DNA of 19,624 bases from contig CAILMA010000648.1 of NCBI GenBank assembly GCA_903835145.1, positions 1-19,624 of the forward strand, in the 5' to 3' direction. Under the pieces are notes generated by a model. That model was given only the letters and a program-made list of their open reading frames with translations, had not been told where the DNA came from and ran no database searches. Source of the DNA: an uncultured Bacteroidota bacterium. Its GTDB lineage: Bacteria; Bacteroidota; Bacteroidia; Chitinophagales; Chitinophagaceae. The position numbers were made by a program, and so were the translations under genes. Below are positions 1-8,788 of this stretch, piece by piece (the stretch's first letter is position 1; every line of letters starts with the position of its first letter).

Positions 1-220
1 CTTGTAGTGGCTGTTTCATATACGAGCTATGGGTATGCAAAGGGATAATCATTTAATTCATTAGTATTGAAATTTAGAGATAAAAATAAGGAAATTTTCG
101 ATAGTTAAAAATGCTTTTGAATTCGATAATACAAAAGTATTGTGCACAGGCGTTCATGCATACCGTATTTTTCCCGTATTTTTTGTTCCGATGTATTATG
201 GAGCCCGCTCCAATAGTGCT
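1..220. other. Non-coding flank downstream of bioF
   Basis: No convincing gene is seen here. The stretch follows the bioF stop codon when read on the minus strand. It holds a 14-bp perfect hairpin sequence, TGGAGC-CC-GCTCCA at 199-212, eight bases past the bioF stop, which may stop transcription, although no T-run follows it on either strand. A 10-bp near-tandem repeat CCGTATTTTT occurs at 163-172 and 174-183. On the minus strand TACTTTTG at 139-132 fits the Bacteroidota TAnnTTTG promoter box and could serve a leftward gene beyond the window edge. That gene is not visible, so this is only a possibility. Confidence 0.4.
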
Positions 221-1384
221 TTAATCGACTTGTGCTTGCTTTACGAGCGTGAGAAGCGTTGTTATTTGTTCTTTCGTGTTGAATGTATGCAGGCATACCC
301 GTAACCGGTCTTTGCCGGGTGCTACGGTAGGCGGCAATATGGCATTCACTTGCAGCCCGGCCTGCTGCAACTGGTGGGAGAGTGCTTTTATTCTGCCTTT
401 TTCCGTGGTGGAGCCATCGGTAGCCGAGGGAAAAAGAAAAGCCTGAATGGGGCTTAGGCTATCCTTCCAACCTTCAATACCATAGCGTAACGCTTCCTGC
501 CGGAAAAAACGGATAAGATCGTGCAGAGGTTGGTTGGTAAAAGATGGATGCGTAAGCAGCCTGTAAGCGCAGCTGGCAGCGGCAATAGCAGGGAACGAAG
601 GGGCGGTAGTGTAAATAAAGGGGCGGGCAAAATTGATAAGATATTGGCGCAGCAGCGATGAACCCACCACCGCAGCTCCCTGGCAGCCCAGCGCCTTCCC
701 GAAGGTATGCACCCGCGCAAATATGCGCTGTTGCAGCCCCAGCGCTGCCACGAGCCCCTCGCCGCGCACTCCAAACACCCCGGTAGCATGCGCTTCATCA
801 ACAATCAGCTGGGCATCGTAACACTCGCAAAGGTCAACCATGGGCTGTAGTGGCGCAGTGTCGCCGTCCATACTATAAACCGATTCCACCAATACCAATA
901 CGGGTCCTTTATCAGTATTGCGGGCGAGTTTTTCGGCAAGGTCATTTAAATCGTTGTGCCTGAATTTATACTTACCGGTGCAAATACTAAGCCTTACGCC
1001 GTCAATGATACTGGCATGGCAAAGTTCGTCATATAAAATAGTGGTATGTCGTTGCGCAAGAGCCGCAACAAGCCCTGTATTGGCGTCGTAGCCGGAGTTA
1101 AATACGAGGGCTGCTTCGGCACCATGAAACGAAGCAATGGTTTGCTCCAGTGCTTCTATCTCTTTGCTGTTGCCGGAAAGCAGGCGGGAGCCAGTGGCAC
1201 CGGTAAGTGTGTTACCGGTGCCATGGTCCTTTATTTGTTGTTGTAGTAAACCTGTAGTGGAAAAGCCAAGGTAATCGTTAGAATAAAAATCTACACCGGC
1301 CCTTACAGTCGTGAGCTGCCGCAGATTATCGTTTTCTTGTCGTTCCCCGAGTTTTTCAAAAAGCTTTTGCTCAAGCCGGTTCAT
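221..1384 (-). CDS. bioF: 8-amino-7-oxononanoate synthase (BioF), PLP-dependent
   Basis: This cytoplasmic enzyme of the alpha-oxoamine synthase family condenses pimeloyl-ACP/CoA with alanine to make 8-amino-7-oxononanoate, the first step of biotin ring assembly. The 388-residue length is normal for the family. Visible family marks are FNSGYDAN in the N-terminal third, the PLP-contacting DEAHATGV motif (D196, H199) and the Schiff-base lysine K230 in TFGKALG. The start chosen gives [12 protein letters not shown] and overlaps the end of bioB by 14 bases. Two upstream in-frame ATGs (1396, 1426) would extend it further into bioB and add atypical residues. No Shine-Dalgarno sequence is seen, so translational coupling to bioB is likely. 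2-amino-3-ketobutyrate CoA ligase is a close paralogue, but the bioB neighbour strongly favours BioF. Confidence 0.92.
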   Translation of the reverse strand: MNRLEQKLFEKLGERQENDNLRQLTTVRAGVDFYSNDYLGFSTTGLLQQQIKDHGTGNTLTGATGSRLLSGNSKEIEALEQTIASFHGAEAALVFNSGYDANTGLVAALAQRHTTILYDELCHASIIDGVRLSICTGKYKFRHNDLNDLAEKLARNTDKGPVLVLVESVYSMDGDTAPLQPMVDLCECYDAQLIVDEAHATGVFGVRGEGLVAALGLQQRIFARVHTFGKALGCQGAAVVGSSLLRQYLINFARPFIYTTAPSFPAIAAASCAYRLLTHPSFTNQPLHDLIRFFRQEALRYGIEGWKDSLSPIQAFLFPSATDGSTTEKGRIKALSHQLQQAGLQVNAILPPTVAPGKDRLRVCLHTFNTKEQITTLLTLVKQAQVD

Positions 1385-2378
1385 GCTGGAGTGCATTGTG
1401 ATGGTGGTGCTCGTGCGTATCAGCAAAGGCAGCCTTGGGCGTTAGCCCAAGCAAACGGAACATTTCCATATCGCTGTTGAACTCCGGATTAGGAGTAGTG
1501 AGTAATTTATCGCCAGCGAAAATAGAATTAGCACCAGCCATAAAGCACAAAGCCTGCTCAGGTATAGTGAGGTCAAGCCGGCCAGCTGAAAGCCTTACTG
1601 CCGAACGCGGCATAACAATACGCGCCGTCGCAATCATGCGTGTAAGTTCATCGAAAGGAACTTTTTCATTGTTGGCAAGCGGCGTACCTGCAACAGGAAC
1701 GAGTGTATTAATAGGCACAGAACCCGGATGCTCAGGAAGGTTAGCGAGGGTAAGTAGCATACCAATGCGGTCATCCACCTTTTCGCCAAGGCCTATAATG
1801 CCGCCACTGCAAACCGAAATACCAGCCTTCCTCACATTTTCAAGTGTATTCAGGCGGTCGTCGTAAGTACGGGTTGTTATTACTTCGTTGTAGTGCTCTG
1901 CCGATGTATCTATGTTGTGGTTATACGCAAACAAGCCGGCATCAGCCAGGCGTTCAGCCTGACTATCGGTAATCATGCCGAGTGTGCAACACACTTCCAT
2001 ATCCAGTGCATTCACCCCCTTCACCATATCTATCACGCGGTCAAAATCACTATTGTCTCTCACTTCGCGCCACGCTGCACCCATACAAAATCTTGATGCA
2101 CCACCAGCCTTCGCCGCTGTTGCAGCTTTCAGCACTTCTTCTGTTTTCATGAGCGCCTGTACCTGCACGCCTGTATTGTAGCGGGCTGCCTGCGGACAAT
2201 AAGCGCAATCTTCAGAACAACCACCTGTTTTTATAGAGAGCAGGCTGCTGATCTGTACTTCACCAAACTTATGAAATTGCTGGTGCACAGTAGCTGCTTC
2301 CAGTATTAAAGGCAACAATGGTTTTTCATAAATTGCTTTAATTTCTTCTCTGGTCCAGTTATGACGAATATCAACCAT
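1371..2378 (-). CDS. bioB: Biotin synthase (BioB), radical SAM
   Basis: BioB inserts sulfur into dethiobiotin to form biotin, using radical SAM chemistry with a [4Fe-4S] and a sacrificial [2Fe-2S] cluster. The radical SAM cysteines are C54, C58 and C61 in [12 protein letters not shown]. Further BioB signatures are [25 protein letters not shown] and the C-terminal [15 protein letters not shown] block. The 335-residue length is typical. The gene is the first of a bioB-bioF pair with a 14-base overlap. No bioA, bioC or bioD lies in the window, so the pathway must be completed elsewhere. No BirA-type operator (TTGTAAACC and its inverted mate) is visible upstream. The C-terminus is unusual for its histidine-rich tail, HEHHHH followed by a further His, lying in the part that overlaps and precedes the bioF start. 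Confidence 0.96.
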   Translation of the reverse strand: MVDIRHNWTREEIKAIYEKPLLPLILEAATVHQQFHKFGEVQISSLLSIKTGGCSEDCAYCPQAARYNTGVQVQALMKTEEVLKAATAAKAGGASRFCMGAAWREVRDNSDFDRVIDMVKGVNALDMEVCCTLGMITDSQAERLADAGLFAYNHNIDTSAEHYNEVITTRTYDDRLNTLENVRKAGISVCSGGIIGLGEKVDDRIGMLLTLANLPEHPGSVPINTLVPVAGTPLANNEKVPFDELTRMIATARIVMPRSAVRLSAGRLDLTIPEQALCFMAGANSIFAGDKLLTTPNPEFNSDMEMFRLLGLTPKAAFADTHEHHHHNALQHEPA

Positions 2379-2397
2379 GTATGAATCTTTTAAAGTG

Positions 2398-2405
2398 CGA
2401 AACTA
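2398..2405 (-). promoter_or_regulatory. Possible bioB promoter box (imperfect)
   Basis: Minus-strand TAGTTTCG differs by one base from the Bacteroidota box TAnnTTTG and ends 20 bases before the bioB ATG, which is a reasonable leader length. No clear -33 TTTG element is seen. The same octamer occurs at 19518-19525 before the last, partial gene. Confidence 0.25.
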
Positions 2406-2539
2406 TTGGATTTTCAGGAGTATTAAAAATATAGATTTGCGTAGCACTGGCAGCAAGAAAACAATAGAGGATTTAATGACCGTTGTAGCCTGCAAGCTGA
2501 AACATGAAAATAACCTGCCATTCCTACCGAAAATAAAAA

Positions 2540-2547
2540 TATTTTTG
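2540..2547 (+). promoter_or_regulatory. TAnnTTTG promoter box before mazG
   Basis: TATTTTTG matches the Bacteroidota -7 box exactly and lies only four bases before the mazG ATG at 2552. If transcription starts about 5 bases past the box, as known for this class, the mRNA would be leaderless or nearly so. The A-rich stretch 2523-2541 before it contains no clear -33 TTTG. Confidence 0.4.
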
Positions 2548-2551
2548 GGGT

Positions 2552-3322
2552 ATGAAGCCATACTCCACCTCCATAGAAAGACTGCGTAGCATTTTAGATG
2601 AACTTAGGGTAGAATGCCCATGGGACAGAAAACAAACCATACACAGCCTAAGCAAGCAAACGCTGGAGGAGGTTTATGAGCTGACCGATGCCATAGCCAA
2701 TGAAAACTGGAAGGACATAAAGGAGGAACTTGGCGATATGCTGTTGCACATTATGTTTTACAGCAAAATAGGCAGTGAGCAGGGCCAATTTACGCTGGAG
2801 GATGTGATAGAAGGCGTGTGCAATAAACTGGTGAACCGCCACCCGCACATTTATGGTAATGTGAAGGTAAGCAATGAGGAAGAAGTGAAACAAAACTGGG
2901 AGCGTATAAAGCAAAATGAAGGTAAGAAATCGGTACTAAGTGGTGTGCCGCCTTCTATGCCTGCCCTTATAAAGGCACTGCGGCTACAGGAGAAGACAAA
3001 AACCGTTGGTTTTGAGTGGGACACCGTAGCCCAGGTAAAAGATAAAGTGGAAGAAGAGATACAGGAGCTTTATGAAGCGGTAGAAAGCGGTGACCAAAAA
3101 GAAATGGAAAATGAAATGGGCGATGTGTTTTTCGCCCTCATCAATTACGCGCGGTTTATAAACGTAGACCCCGAAAAGGCGCTGGAAATGACGAACAAGA
3201 AATTCATCCGCCGTTTTCAGCAGGTAGAAGAGCTGGCAGCTGCAGAAGGCAAATCACTACACGATATGACGCTTGCCGAAATGGATGCGCTATGGAATAA
3301 AGTAAAACAAGGCGAACGATAA
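2552..3322 (+). CDS. mazG: Nucleoside triphosphate pyrophosphohydrolase MazG
   Basis: MazG hydrolyses (d)NTPs to NMP and pyrophosphate in the cytoplasm, cleaning the nucleotide pool and, in some bacteria, affecting ppGpp. The 256-residue length and two-domain layout match the E. coli type. The first domain has CPWDRKQT (residues 22-29), the metal-binding EEVYE (39-43) and EELGD (58-62). The second repeats the pattern with EEEIQELYEA and ENEMGDVFFALINYAR. The chosen start MKPYSTSIERL aligns with the normal family N-terminus, while an overlapping frame that begins at 2377 has no family resemblance. The stop codon TAA at 3320-3322 directly abuts the ATG of the following sensor kinase, so the two genes are very likely co-transcribed and translationally coupled. 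Confidence 0.95.
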   Translation: MKPYSTSIERLRSILDELRVECPWDRKQTIHSLSKQTLEEVYELTDAIANENWKDIKEELGDMLLHIMFYSKIGSEQGQFTLEDVIEGVCNKLVNRHPHIYGNVKVSNEEEVKQNWERIKQNEGKKSVLSGVPPSMPALIKALRLQEKTKTVGFEWDTVAQVKDKVEEEIQELYEAVESGDQKEMENEMGDVFFALINYARFINVDPEKALEMTNKKFIRRFQQVEELAAAEGKSLHDMTLAEMDALWNKVKQGER

Positions 3323-6300
3323 ATGAAATTCAGGGAGTATCCATATCGCGGTTGGCTGTATATAAGTCTGGTGCTCTGGTGCTTCAACTTCATTCATTTC
3401 TATGCGCACAGGGCAGAGATGATGCCGGTGAAAATGGCTAATGCGGTAAATAAAGATTTACAGAACAACGAACGTGCCTTCGATGATTTTACCAAGGAAA
3501 AAGCACTGATCAGCCGTTTGTACAATGACTCCCTTTCCGCAAAAGAAATTCAGAAAATAAATGCACTGCCCTTTTATCTGTATGCCTATGATGATGATAC
3601 GCTTGCATTCTGGAACAATAACTCTGTAATAGGGCTGAAAACCGATACCGTGCAGGCCGACGTGGCCATAAGACGAAATCTAAAGGGAGTTTTTGTCAGG
3701 AAATATGGCACTTGCGCGGGCCTTTATGGCAATAAAAAGTTGGTTGCGTTATTCCCGGTCGTCATTCAATATCCGTTAGAAAACGATTACCTGCATGCTC
3801 ATTTTACAGCCTCGGACAATATTCCCGTAAAAACAAAAATATCAGATCAAGCCACAGGCGCACCTGATGAATACCCGATACTGATGAAGGGTAATAAATG
3901 TGTCGGGTATCTGGAGCTCAATAAAAACGATATTCAACGGTGGAGGCCAGATGCTTTGCTTCTTATTATGTTGCTCATGAGTGTACTTACCAGCATAGCA
4001 TGGATACAACTTATGGTTTTACACCTTACCCGCAAGTACCCGCCTACAGTCGCCCTTATTATTCTCATTGGCATTATACTTGTCTGCAAATTGCTGCAAA
4101 CGCTCTATGGCCTACCCTTTCACTTAGATACACTTACCATTTTCTCACCCAGCCTTTATGGCTCCAGTATATACTTGTCGTCACTCGGCGACTTGTTTAT
4201 TTACATCCTGTATGCTATCTGGCTTTTGGTATTTGTATCGCGACATACTACCTACAAGAGCTATTGCGATAGAATGGGTAAGGGCCCGGTAAGTATTTTG
4301 CTTGGCGTTTTGTTGCAGATAGCTCTTGTAGCACTCTGTTGCCTGTTTATTGAAATCATAGCCAGTCTTATTCTCGACTCGAGGATTTCTTTCGATGTTA
4401 CCCATTTTTATGCGATTAGTACCTATACTGTGTTCGGTTTGCTTGCCATTATATGCATTACGAGCATTATGTGCATGTTCATCTATCTTATTAATCTCCA
4501 ACTCGGGCGGCTTATACCTTCCAACTGGTTTCGCTATGTCATGTTTGCGCTGCTTTGCTACACCATATTTACTTTTTTCCACCCGTTCCACGAGCGCTTC
4601 TTGTGGTACATGTGCTCCTCTATTCTGGCTTTTCTCATTCTGCTTGATATTCCTTCCTTTACCCTCACTTCGAAGCTTTTTGAGCCCCGCATGATTGTGT
4701 GGGCGCTTATTATTTGTTGCGGTTGCACGGCTATCGTACGCTATTTTAACGACGTAAAGGAGCAGCTTTCCCGCAGGGCTTTTGTAGAGCAGCATCTTAC
4801 ACCCCACCGGGATGATTACATGGAGTTCTCCTTTTACAAAACAGCCAAGAGCATAGAGCAAGATAAATCGATAAAAAACTTTTTCTTAAATCCAACACTG
4901 AGTCAGCGCAAAACGATAGACCAACATATGGAGGTGCAGTACCTCGCCGGTCCCCTCAATAAGTACCAGGTAAGGCTCTATCTTTTTGATGCCAAATACG
5001 GGGCACTTTTCAATAAAGACACAGCCGGATATGCCGCTTTGGTAAATGAAAAATCGGAATCAGTACTTACGAATTCTTCTTATCTTTTCTACAAAGAGTC
5101 AATTCTTGACCGACACTACTATCTGTCGTATATTCCCATTTACAACGACTCTTCTACAGCAGTTATAGGCTATGTAATCATAGACCTCGACCTCAAAAAA
5201 GAAACAGCCGGAACTGTATATCCCGAGCTGCTACAGCCACAAAGCAGCAAAACAAACACCGGTGAAAACGAATACGCGTACGCCGTGTACATCAATGATA
5301 AACTCATTACCCAAACCAACAATTACGCCTTCCCGGTAAGGTTGAAGAACGATACCCTGCAGAACCAGAATTATATTTTTACTACCAGCAACGGGGTAAA
5401 TACCCTGTTCTACAAAATAGCTGATAAAAGAACAGTTGCTGTGGTGCACTATCACAACGAGTTTATAGAAGCTGTTACGCTGTTTTCTTACCTTTTTGGT
5501 ATCCAAATCATCATAGCGCTTATTATTTTCATTTATCAGCTTTACCTCTCTTATGCTGCCGGTGAATTTTTTAAGGGCAAGTACATAAGGCTGACGCTGC
5601 GGCGCAGGGTGCATCTTTCCATGCTCACTGTAGTTTTTATCTCTTTTGCCATCATAGGCTACACTACCATCCAGTTCTTTTCAAAAGAATACCGCACTAC
5701 CAACGAAAATAAATTTGAGAATGCACTGCAAACGGCAAAGCAATCGGTACAGGACTACCTGACGAAAAAAAGTGCGTATACAGCAGACTATATTTTTGAC
5801 ACGGTAAGTAAATCAGCAGGTTTTAAATATGCCATTAGTTCGCTTGCCAATAATCAGAAAATAGACATCAACATATTTGACAATAATGGTGATCTTTTTG
5901 CTACGTCGCAGGAAGAGATTTATGATAAGGGGCTCATCTCCCGAAAAATGAGGCCAGAGGCCTTCTTTGAGCTGAACCACGAAGGGAAATCGCTGGTGAT
6001 ACAAAATGAAAAAGTGGGTGGTCTGTCTTATGTATCGGCCTACCAGCCGCTGCGCGATGAGCGGGGTGTAACACTTGGCTACATCAACGTGCCCTTCTTT
6101 TCATCGGAAAAAGACCTTGATTTCCAGATATCCAATATCCTCGTTACACTCATTAATTTGTATGCTTTCATCTTCCTGCTTTCGGGGTTGCTTACTGTTA
6201 TTGTTACGCGGCGGCTCACCCGTAGTTTCGATATCATCATTCGCCAGTTCGATAAGCTGAACCTGGAGCAAAATGAACGCATAGTATGGCCATATGATGA

Positions 6301-7048
6301 TGAGATAGGTAAGCTCGTAAAGACTTACAATAAGATGGTGAAAAAAGTGGAGGAGAATGCAGCCCGGCTTGCGCAGAGCGAGCGCGAGAGTGCATGGCGC
6401 GAAATGGCGCGGCAGGTAGCACATGAGATAAAGAACCCGCTTACCCCGATGAAGTTGAATATTCAATACCTGCGGCAGGCTATGCGCAATGATAATGCCA
6501 ATATAAAACAGCTCACTGAGCACCTTTCTGAGTCTATCATAGAGCAGATTGATAACCTCTCTTACATTGCTTCGGAGTTTTCCAACTTCGCTAAGATGCC
6601 GGAAGCAAAACCTGAAGATCTGGAGCTTGGAGACCTGCTGAAGAATGCTGTTCAGTTGTACAACTCATCCGAAGGTATTAAGGTGACTCTGAAACTTGAC
6701 GAGCAGCGCGTTTGCGTGGTGTCAGACAAAAGCCAGTTGCTCAGGGTATTCACGAACTTGCTTGAGAATGCCAAGCAGGCAATACCTCCCGGCAAAGATG
6801 GAATCATTGATGTAACGCTATCCTGCCCTGACAATAGTATTCTCATTACCATTACCGATAATGGTACAGGTATTGATGAAGAGGTATCTAAAAAGATATT
6901 CCAGCCTTACTTCACCACAAAGTCATCTGGTACTGGCCTGGGCCTGGCCATGACCAAAAAAATTATCGAATTCTGGAAGGGTGAAATATGGTTTGAAACA
7001 AAGGAAGGCGTGGGAACTACATTCTTCATCAGGCTCCCGTTGGGTTAA
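3323..7048 (+). CDS. Large multi-pass membrane sensor histidine kinase
   Basis: A 1241-residue inner-membrane sensor kinase. After one N-terminal membrane segment (about residues 10-27) comes an extracytoplasmic part to about 210, then roughly eight hydrophobic segments between about 213 and 475. A second extracytoplasmic region runs to about 710 and is followed by two more segments. A third sensor region (about 785-937) resembles a dCache/PAS-type loop. One further segment leads into a HAMP-like linker (about 957-1012). The catalytic core is complete: HisKA with phospho-acceptor H1034 in VAHEIKNPLTP, the N box NLLENAKQAI (about 1145), DNGTGID (about 1178) and GTGLGLAM (about 1203). The core resembles NtrY-type kinases. 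No receiver domain or response regulator is present in the protein or window, so the partner and signal are unknown. Confidence 0.9.
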   Translation: MKFREYPYRGWLYISLVLWCFNFIHFYAHRAEMMPVKMANAVNKDLQNNERAFDDFTKEKALISRLYNDSLSAKEIQKINALPFYLYAYDDDTLAFWNNNSVIGLKTDTVQADVAIRRNLKGVFVRKYGTCAGLYGNKKLVALFPVVIQYPLENDYLHAHFTASDNIPVKTKISDQATGAPDEYPILMKGNKCVGYLELNKNDIQRWRPDALLLIMLLMSVLTSIAWIQLMVLHLTRKYPPTVALIILIGIILVCKLLQTLYGLPFHLDTLTIFSPSLYGSSIYLSSLGDLFIYILYAIWLLVFVSRHTTYKSYCDRMGKGPVSILLGVLLQIALVALCCLFIEIIASLILDSRISFDVTHFYAISTYTVFGLLAIICITSIMCMFIYLINLQLGRLIPSNWFRYVMFALLCYTIFTFFHPFHERFLWYMCSSILAFLILLDIPSFTLTSKLFEPRMIVWALIICCGCTAIVRYFNDVKEQLSRRAFVEQHLTPHRDDYMEFSFYKTAKSIEQDKSIKNFFLNPTLSQRKTIDQHMEVQYLAGPLNKYQVRLYLFDAKYGALFNKDTAGYAALVNEKSESVLTNSSYLFYKESILDRHYYLSYIPIYNDSSTAVIGYVIIDLDLKKETAGTVYPELLQPQSSKTNTGENEYAYAVYINDKLITQTNNYAFPVRLKNDTLQNQNYIFTTSNGVNTLFYKIADKRTVAVVHYHNEFIEAVTLFSYLFGIQIIIALIIFIYQLYLSYAAGEFFKGKYIRLTLRRRVHLSMLTVVFISFAIIGYTTIQFFSKEYRTTNENKFENALQTAKQSVQDYLTKKSAYTADYIFDTVSKSAGFKYAISSLANNQKIDINIFDNNGDLFATSQEEIYDKGLISRKMRPEAFFELNHEGKSLVIQNEKVGGLSYVSAYQPLRDERGVTLGYINVPFFSSEKDLDFQISNILVTLINLYAFIFLLSGLLTVIVTRRLTRSFDIIIRQFDKLNLEQNERIVWPYDDEIGKLVKTYNKMVKKVEENAARLAQSERESAWREMARQVAHEIKNPLTPMKLNIQYLRQAMRNDNANIKQLTEHLSESIIEQIDNLSYIASEFSNFAKMPEAKPEDLELGDLLKNAVQLYNSSEGIKVTLKLDEQRVCVVSDKSQLLRVFTNLLENAKQAIPPGKDGIIDVTLSCPDNSILITITDNGTGIDEEVSKKIFQPYFTTKSSGTGLGLAMTKKIIEFWKGEIWFETKEGVGTTFFIRLPLG

Positions 7049-7070
7049 AAATTAATTTTGCTATAGGTCT

Positions 7071-8501
7071 CTATTTTTCAAAAAGTGCATCCATCGTGAT
7101 TTCGTTTTGCACAAGACCGGTGTAGTTGATATTTTGGGTTATTGCAGTGGTGGTCACCATTGTGAGCAGTAAGGTCTTTCGGGTCTTTGTTCGGGCCTTA
7201 AATATTTCCATCTTTTTCCTTAGCGCATCAGCGTAATCTTTTGATATAGAAAACGGTGCTGTATAAAACTTCATTTCGCAGATATTGATGCAGCCATCGC
7301 GCCTGTCTATCAACAAGTCGATCTGGCAACCCTGGTCGTTGCCGGACATATAGCGCCATGTTGACTCCTGGCTATAAACACCGCCAATACCCAGTGCCTT
7401 TTTTATCTGGTAAATGTGCTTCAGGCAAATGCTTTCGAAAGCAATACCACTCCAACTCCTCCAGGATGGGGTCTCGGCAATTTTGTACCAGGTACCGGCA
7501 CCAGATGCTCTGGACTTATCTATATATTTCAGGTAAAAGAGCGAATACTCATCGGTCAGCCTGTATATGGCATCCTTGGTGTGCTTACCCATAGGTATGT
7601 AAGGGGTTATAAAACCCGATTCCGAAAGCTCATCGAGAATCTTGGTGGCGGTGCCGCCTGACGATAGGCCGCAGGTTTCAATAACCTCCCGGCGGGAAAG
7701 CCCCTTTCCCTGCTTTGCCAGTGCTTTTATTATTGCAATGTGGTGGTCAGGATTATCGAACAAGGAGTGATACAGATTCTTAAACTCACTTTTCAGAAAC
7801 CCGTCCTTCGTGAAGCACAACCGGTCAATGATTTGTGTTGCACTTTCACCGGGTTTTATGCTGTTGAGGTATTGGGGTATACCGCCCAGTGCCATATATA
7901 ATTGCAATAGCTGGTATCGGTCCAGTTTTACCTGCCGGCTCGCAAGGTAGTCTTCCACTTCGCCCAGCATAAAGGGCATAAGTCTTATTCTTTGTGTTAT
8001 ACGGTTATGCAAGCCGCCCTTGTTATTCACCACATTTTTTATCATCCACGATGCCGCCGAACCACAAATAACAACTTTAAGATTTTTTTGCCTGGAGGCC
8101 CAGGTATTCCAGAAATGGCTGAACGCGGAAAGAAAACCCGACCGGGGTGTTTGAATCCAGGGGAATTCATCAAAAAAGATAACCTGCTTCTGCTTCTTCA
8201 GGCGCGGGCTCAGGTATTGCTGTAGGTAAGTAAATGCCATTAACCAACTTGCTGGCACAGCCGCTGGCGGGCTTTTAGCCACTTGCCCCAGGGCGAGGCT
8301 GAAATTTTGCAGTTGCTCTTTGAGCGGCGCATCGTGTATGCCCGAAAACTCAAAAGCCATATAGTCTTTGTATACCGACCTGATAAGGAAAGTCTTGCCT
8401 ACACGGCGCCTGCCGAGTATGGCCACAAGCTCAGCCTGTGGCGAGTTCAGGATGTCTGTCAATTGTTTTTGCTCTGCGGTTCTACCTGTTAGTTTTTCCA
8501 T
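7071..8501 (-). CDS. P-loop ATPase (archaeal/MJ type, PF01637) with DUF234 nuclease-like C-terminus
   Basis: A 476-residue protein of the archaeal-type ATPase family, a STAND-related P-loop class, with three parts. The N-terminal ATPase has Walker A GRRRVGKT (residues 30-37), Walker B VIFFDEFPW (D111, E112) and a sensor-like strand VICGSAASWM near 144-153. The middle (about 253-325) reads as a winged helix: SRREVIETCGL followed by TATKILDELSESGFI. The C-terminal DUF234 part has a complete PD-(D/E)xK-like set: E356, D395 in QIDLLIDR, and E409-x-K411 in ICEMKF. The start at 8501 matches the family MEKLTGR-type N-terminus. The gene is a lone cistron convergent with the kinase gene (22 bases apart). 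Ten bases upstream begins an array of 48-bp palindromes. The family has no established cellular role. DNA binding or cleavage is inferred from the domains. Confidence 0.85.
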   Translation of the reverse strand: MEKLTGRTAEQKQLTDILNSPQAELVAILGRRRVGKTFLIRSVYKDYMAFEFSGIHDAPLKEQLQNFSLALGQVAKSPPAAVPASWLMAFTYLQQYLSPRLKKQKQVIFFDEFPWIQTPRSGFLSAFSHFWNTWASRQKNLKVVICGSAASWMIKNVVNNKGGLHNRITQRIRLMPFMLGEVEDYLASRQVKLDRYQLLQLYMALGGIPQYLNSIKPGESATQIIDRLCFTKDGFLKSEFKNLYHSLFDNPDHHIAIIKALAKQGKGLSRREVIETCGLSSGGTATKILDELSESGFITPYIPMGKHTKDAIYRLTDEYSLFYLKYIDKSRASGAGTWYKIAETPSWRSWSGIAFESICLKHIYQIKKALGIGGVYSQESTWRYMSGNDQGCQIDLLIDRRDGCINICEMKFYTAPFSISKDYADALRKKMEIFKARTKTRKTLLLTMVTTTAITQNINYTGLVQNEITMDALFEK

Positions 8502-8511
8502 ATCGCATTTA

Positions 8512-8559
8512 TATACTCAGCCAAATCTCTACAAAACTATAAAGTTTTGGCTGGATATA
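8512..8559. repeat. Palindrome copy 1 (adjacent to ATPase start)
   Basis: The left arm is perfect. The right arm reads TTTGGCTGGATATA, two bases swapped relative to the consensus GAGTATA end. The loop contains a nested inverted repeat, CAAAACT (8532-8538) with AGTTTTG (8543-8549), that could form an alternative hairpin. Its loop is 16/20 identical to that of copy 5. It ends 10 bases before the ATPase ATG. Confidence 0.85.
8532..8539 (-). promoter_or_regulatory. TAnnTTTG-like box inside palindrome 1
   Basis: Minus-strand TAGTTTTG fits the Bacteroidota -7 box and lies in the loop of copy 1, with 30 bases between it and the ATPase ATG. Transcription starting here would begin near 8526, so the mRNA would include only one arm of the palindrome. 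A protein bound to copy 1 would cover the promoter. No -33 element is evident, and the A/T-rich context makes chance matches likely. Confidence 0.3.
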
Positions 8560-8566
8560 AAAATAT

Positions 8567-8614
8567 TATACTCAGCCAAAAGTACTACTAAAGCAATTGT
8601 TTTGGCTGAGTATA
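8567..8614. repeat. Palindrome copy 2
   Basis: Both 14-bp arms match the consensus exactly. The 20-bp loop (8581-8600) is unlike those of the other four copies. It starts the 111-bp-period series and lies 7 bp from copy 1. Confidence 0.85.
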
Positions 8615-8677
8615 GAAACAGAGAATAAACAGAATGTGTAACAAAAAGCTTTACGGGCATCAATAATCAAGGCAAAT
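8615..8677. repeat. 63-bp spacer repeat A
   Basis: By eye, 52 of 63 positions match the spacer at 8726-8788, with no gaps. Most differences are transitions. Together with the palindromes this shows that a 111-bp unit was duplicated in tandem. No gene is recognised in it. Confidence 0.8.
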
Positions 8678-8725
8678 CATACTCAGCCAAACCCTTACTA
8701 TTATAACCAGTTTTGGCTGAGTATA
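8678..8725. repeat. Palindrome copy 3
   Basis: Arms match the consensus except for C in place of T at the first base. The loop (8692-8711) is 16/20 identical to that of copy 4, forming a second loop type. Confidence 0.85.
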
Positions 8726-8788
8726 GAATCAGAGAACAGACAGAATGCATAACAAACCGTTTTACGGGCGTCAATAATCAAAGCAAAA
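8726..8788. repeat. 63-bp spacer repeat B
   Basis: Gap-free partner of the spacer at 8615-8677, about 83% identical by eye count. The spacer that follows copy 4 (8837-8899) is also 63 bp but matches at only about a third of positions, so it looks unrelated or fully diverged. Confidence 0.8.

Noticed and set aside
199..212. Intrinsic terminator after bioF
   Set aside because: The hairpin is real but short, and no T-run follows it in the direction of bioF transcription, so it is noted only within the flank entry.
2377..2589. 70-codon frame overlapping the mazG start
   Set aside because: It has no family resemblance, begins inside the bioB start codon region, and overlaps mazG in another frame.
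4181..4861. 226-codon open frame antisense to the sensor kinase
   Set aside because: It opposes the membrane-segment region of the kinase. Its composition is what the complement of hydrophobic codons gives, with no family features.
8634..8777. Paired 10-codon frames in spacers A (8634-8666) and B (8745-8777)
   Set aside because: They share frame and stop only because the spacers are duplicates. Most differences change the amino acid, and nothing else supports translation.
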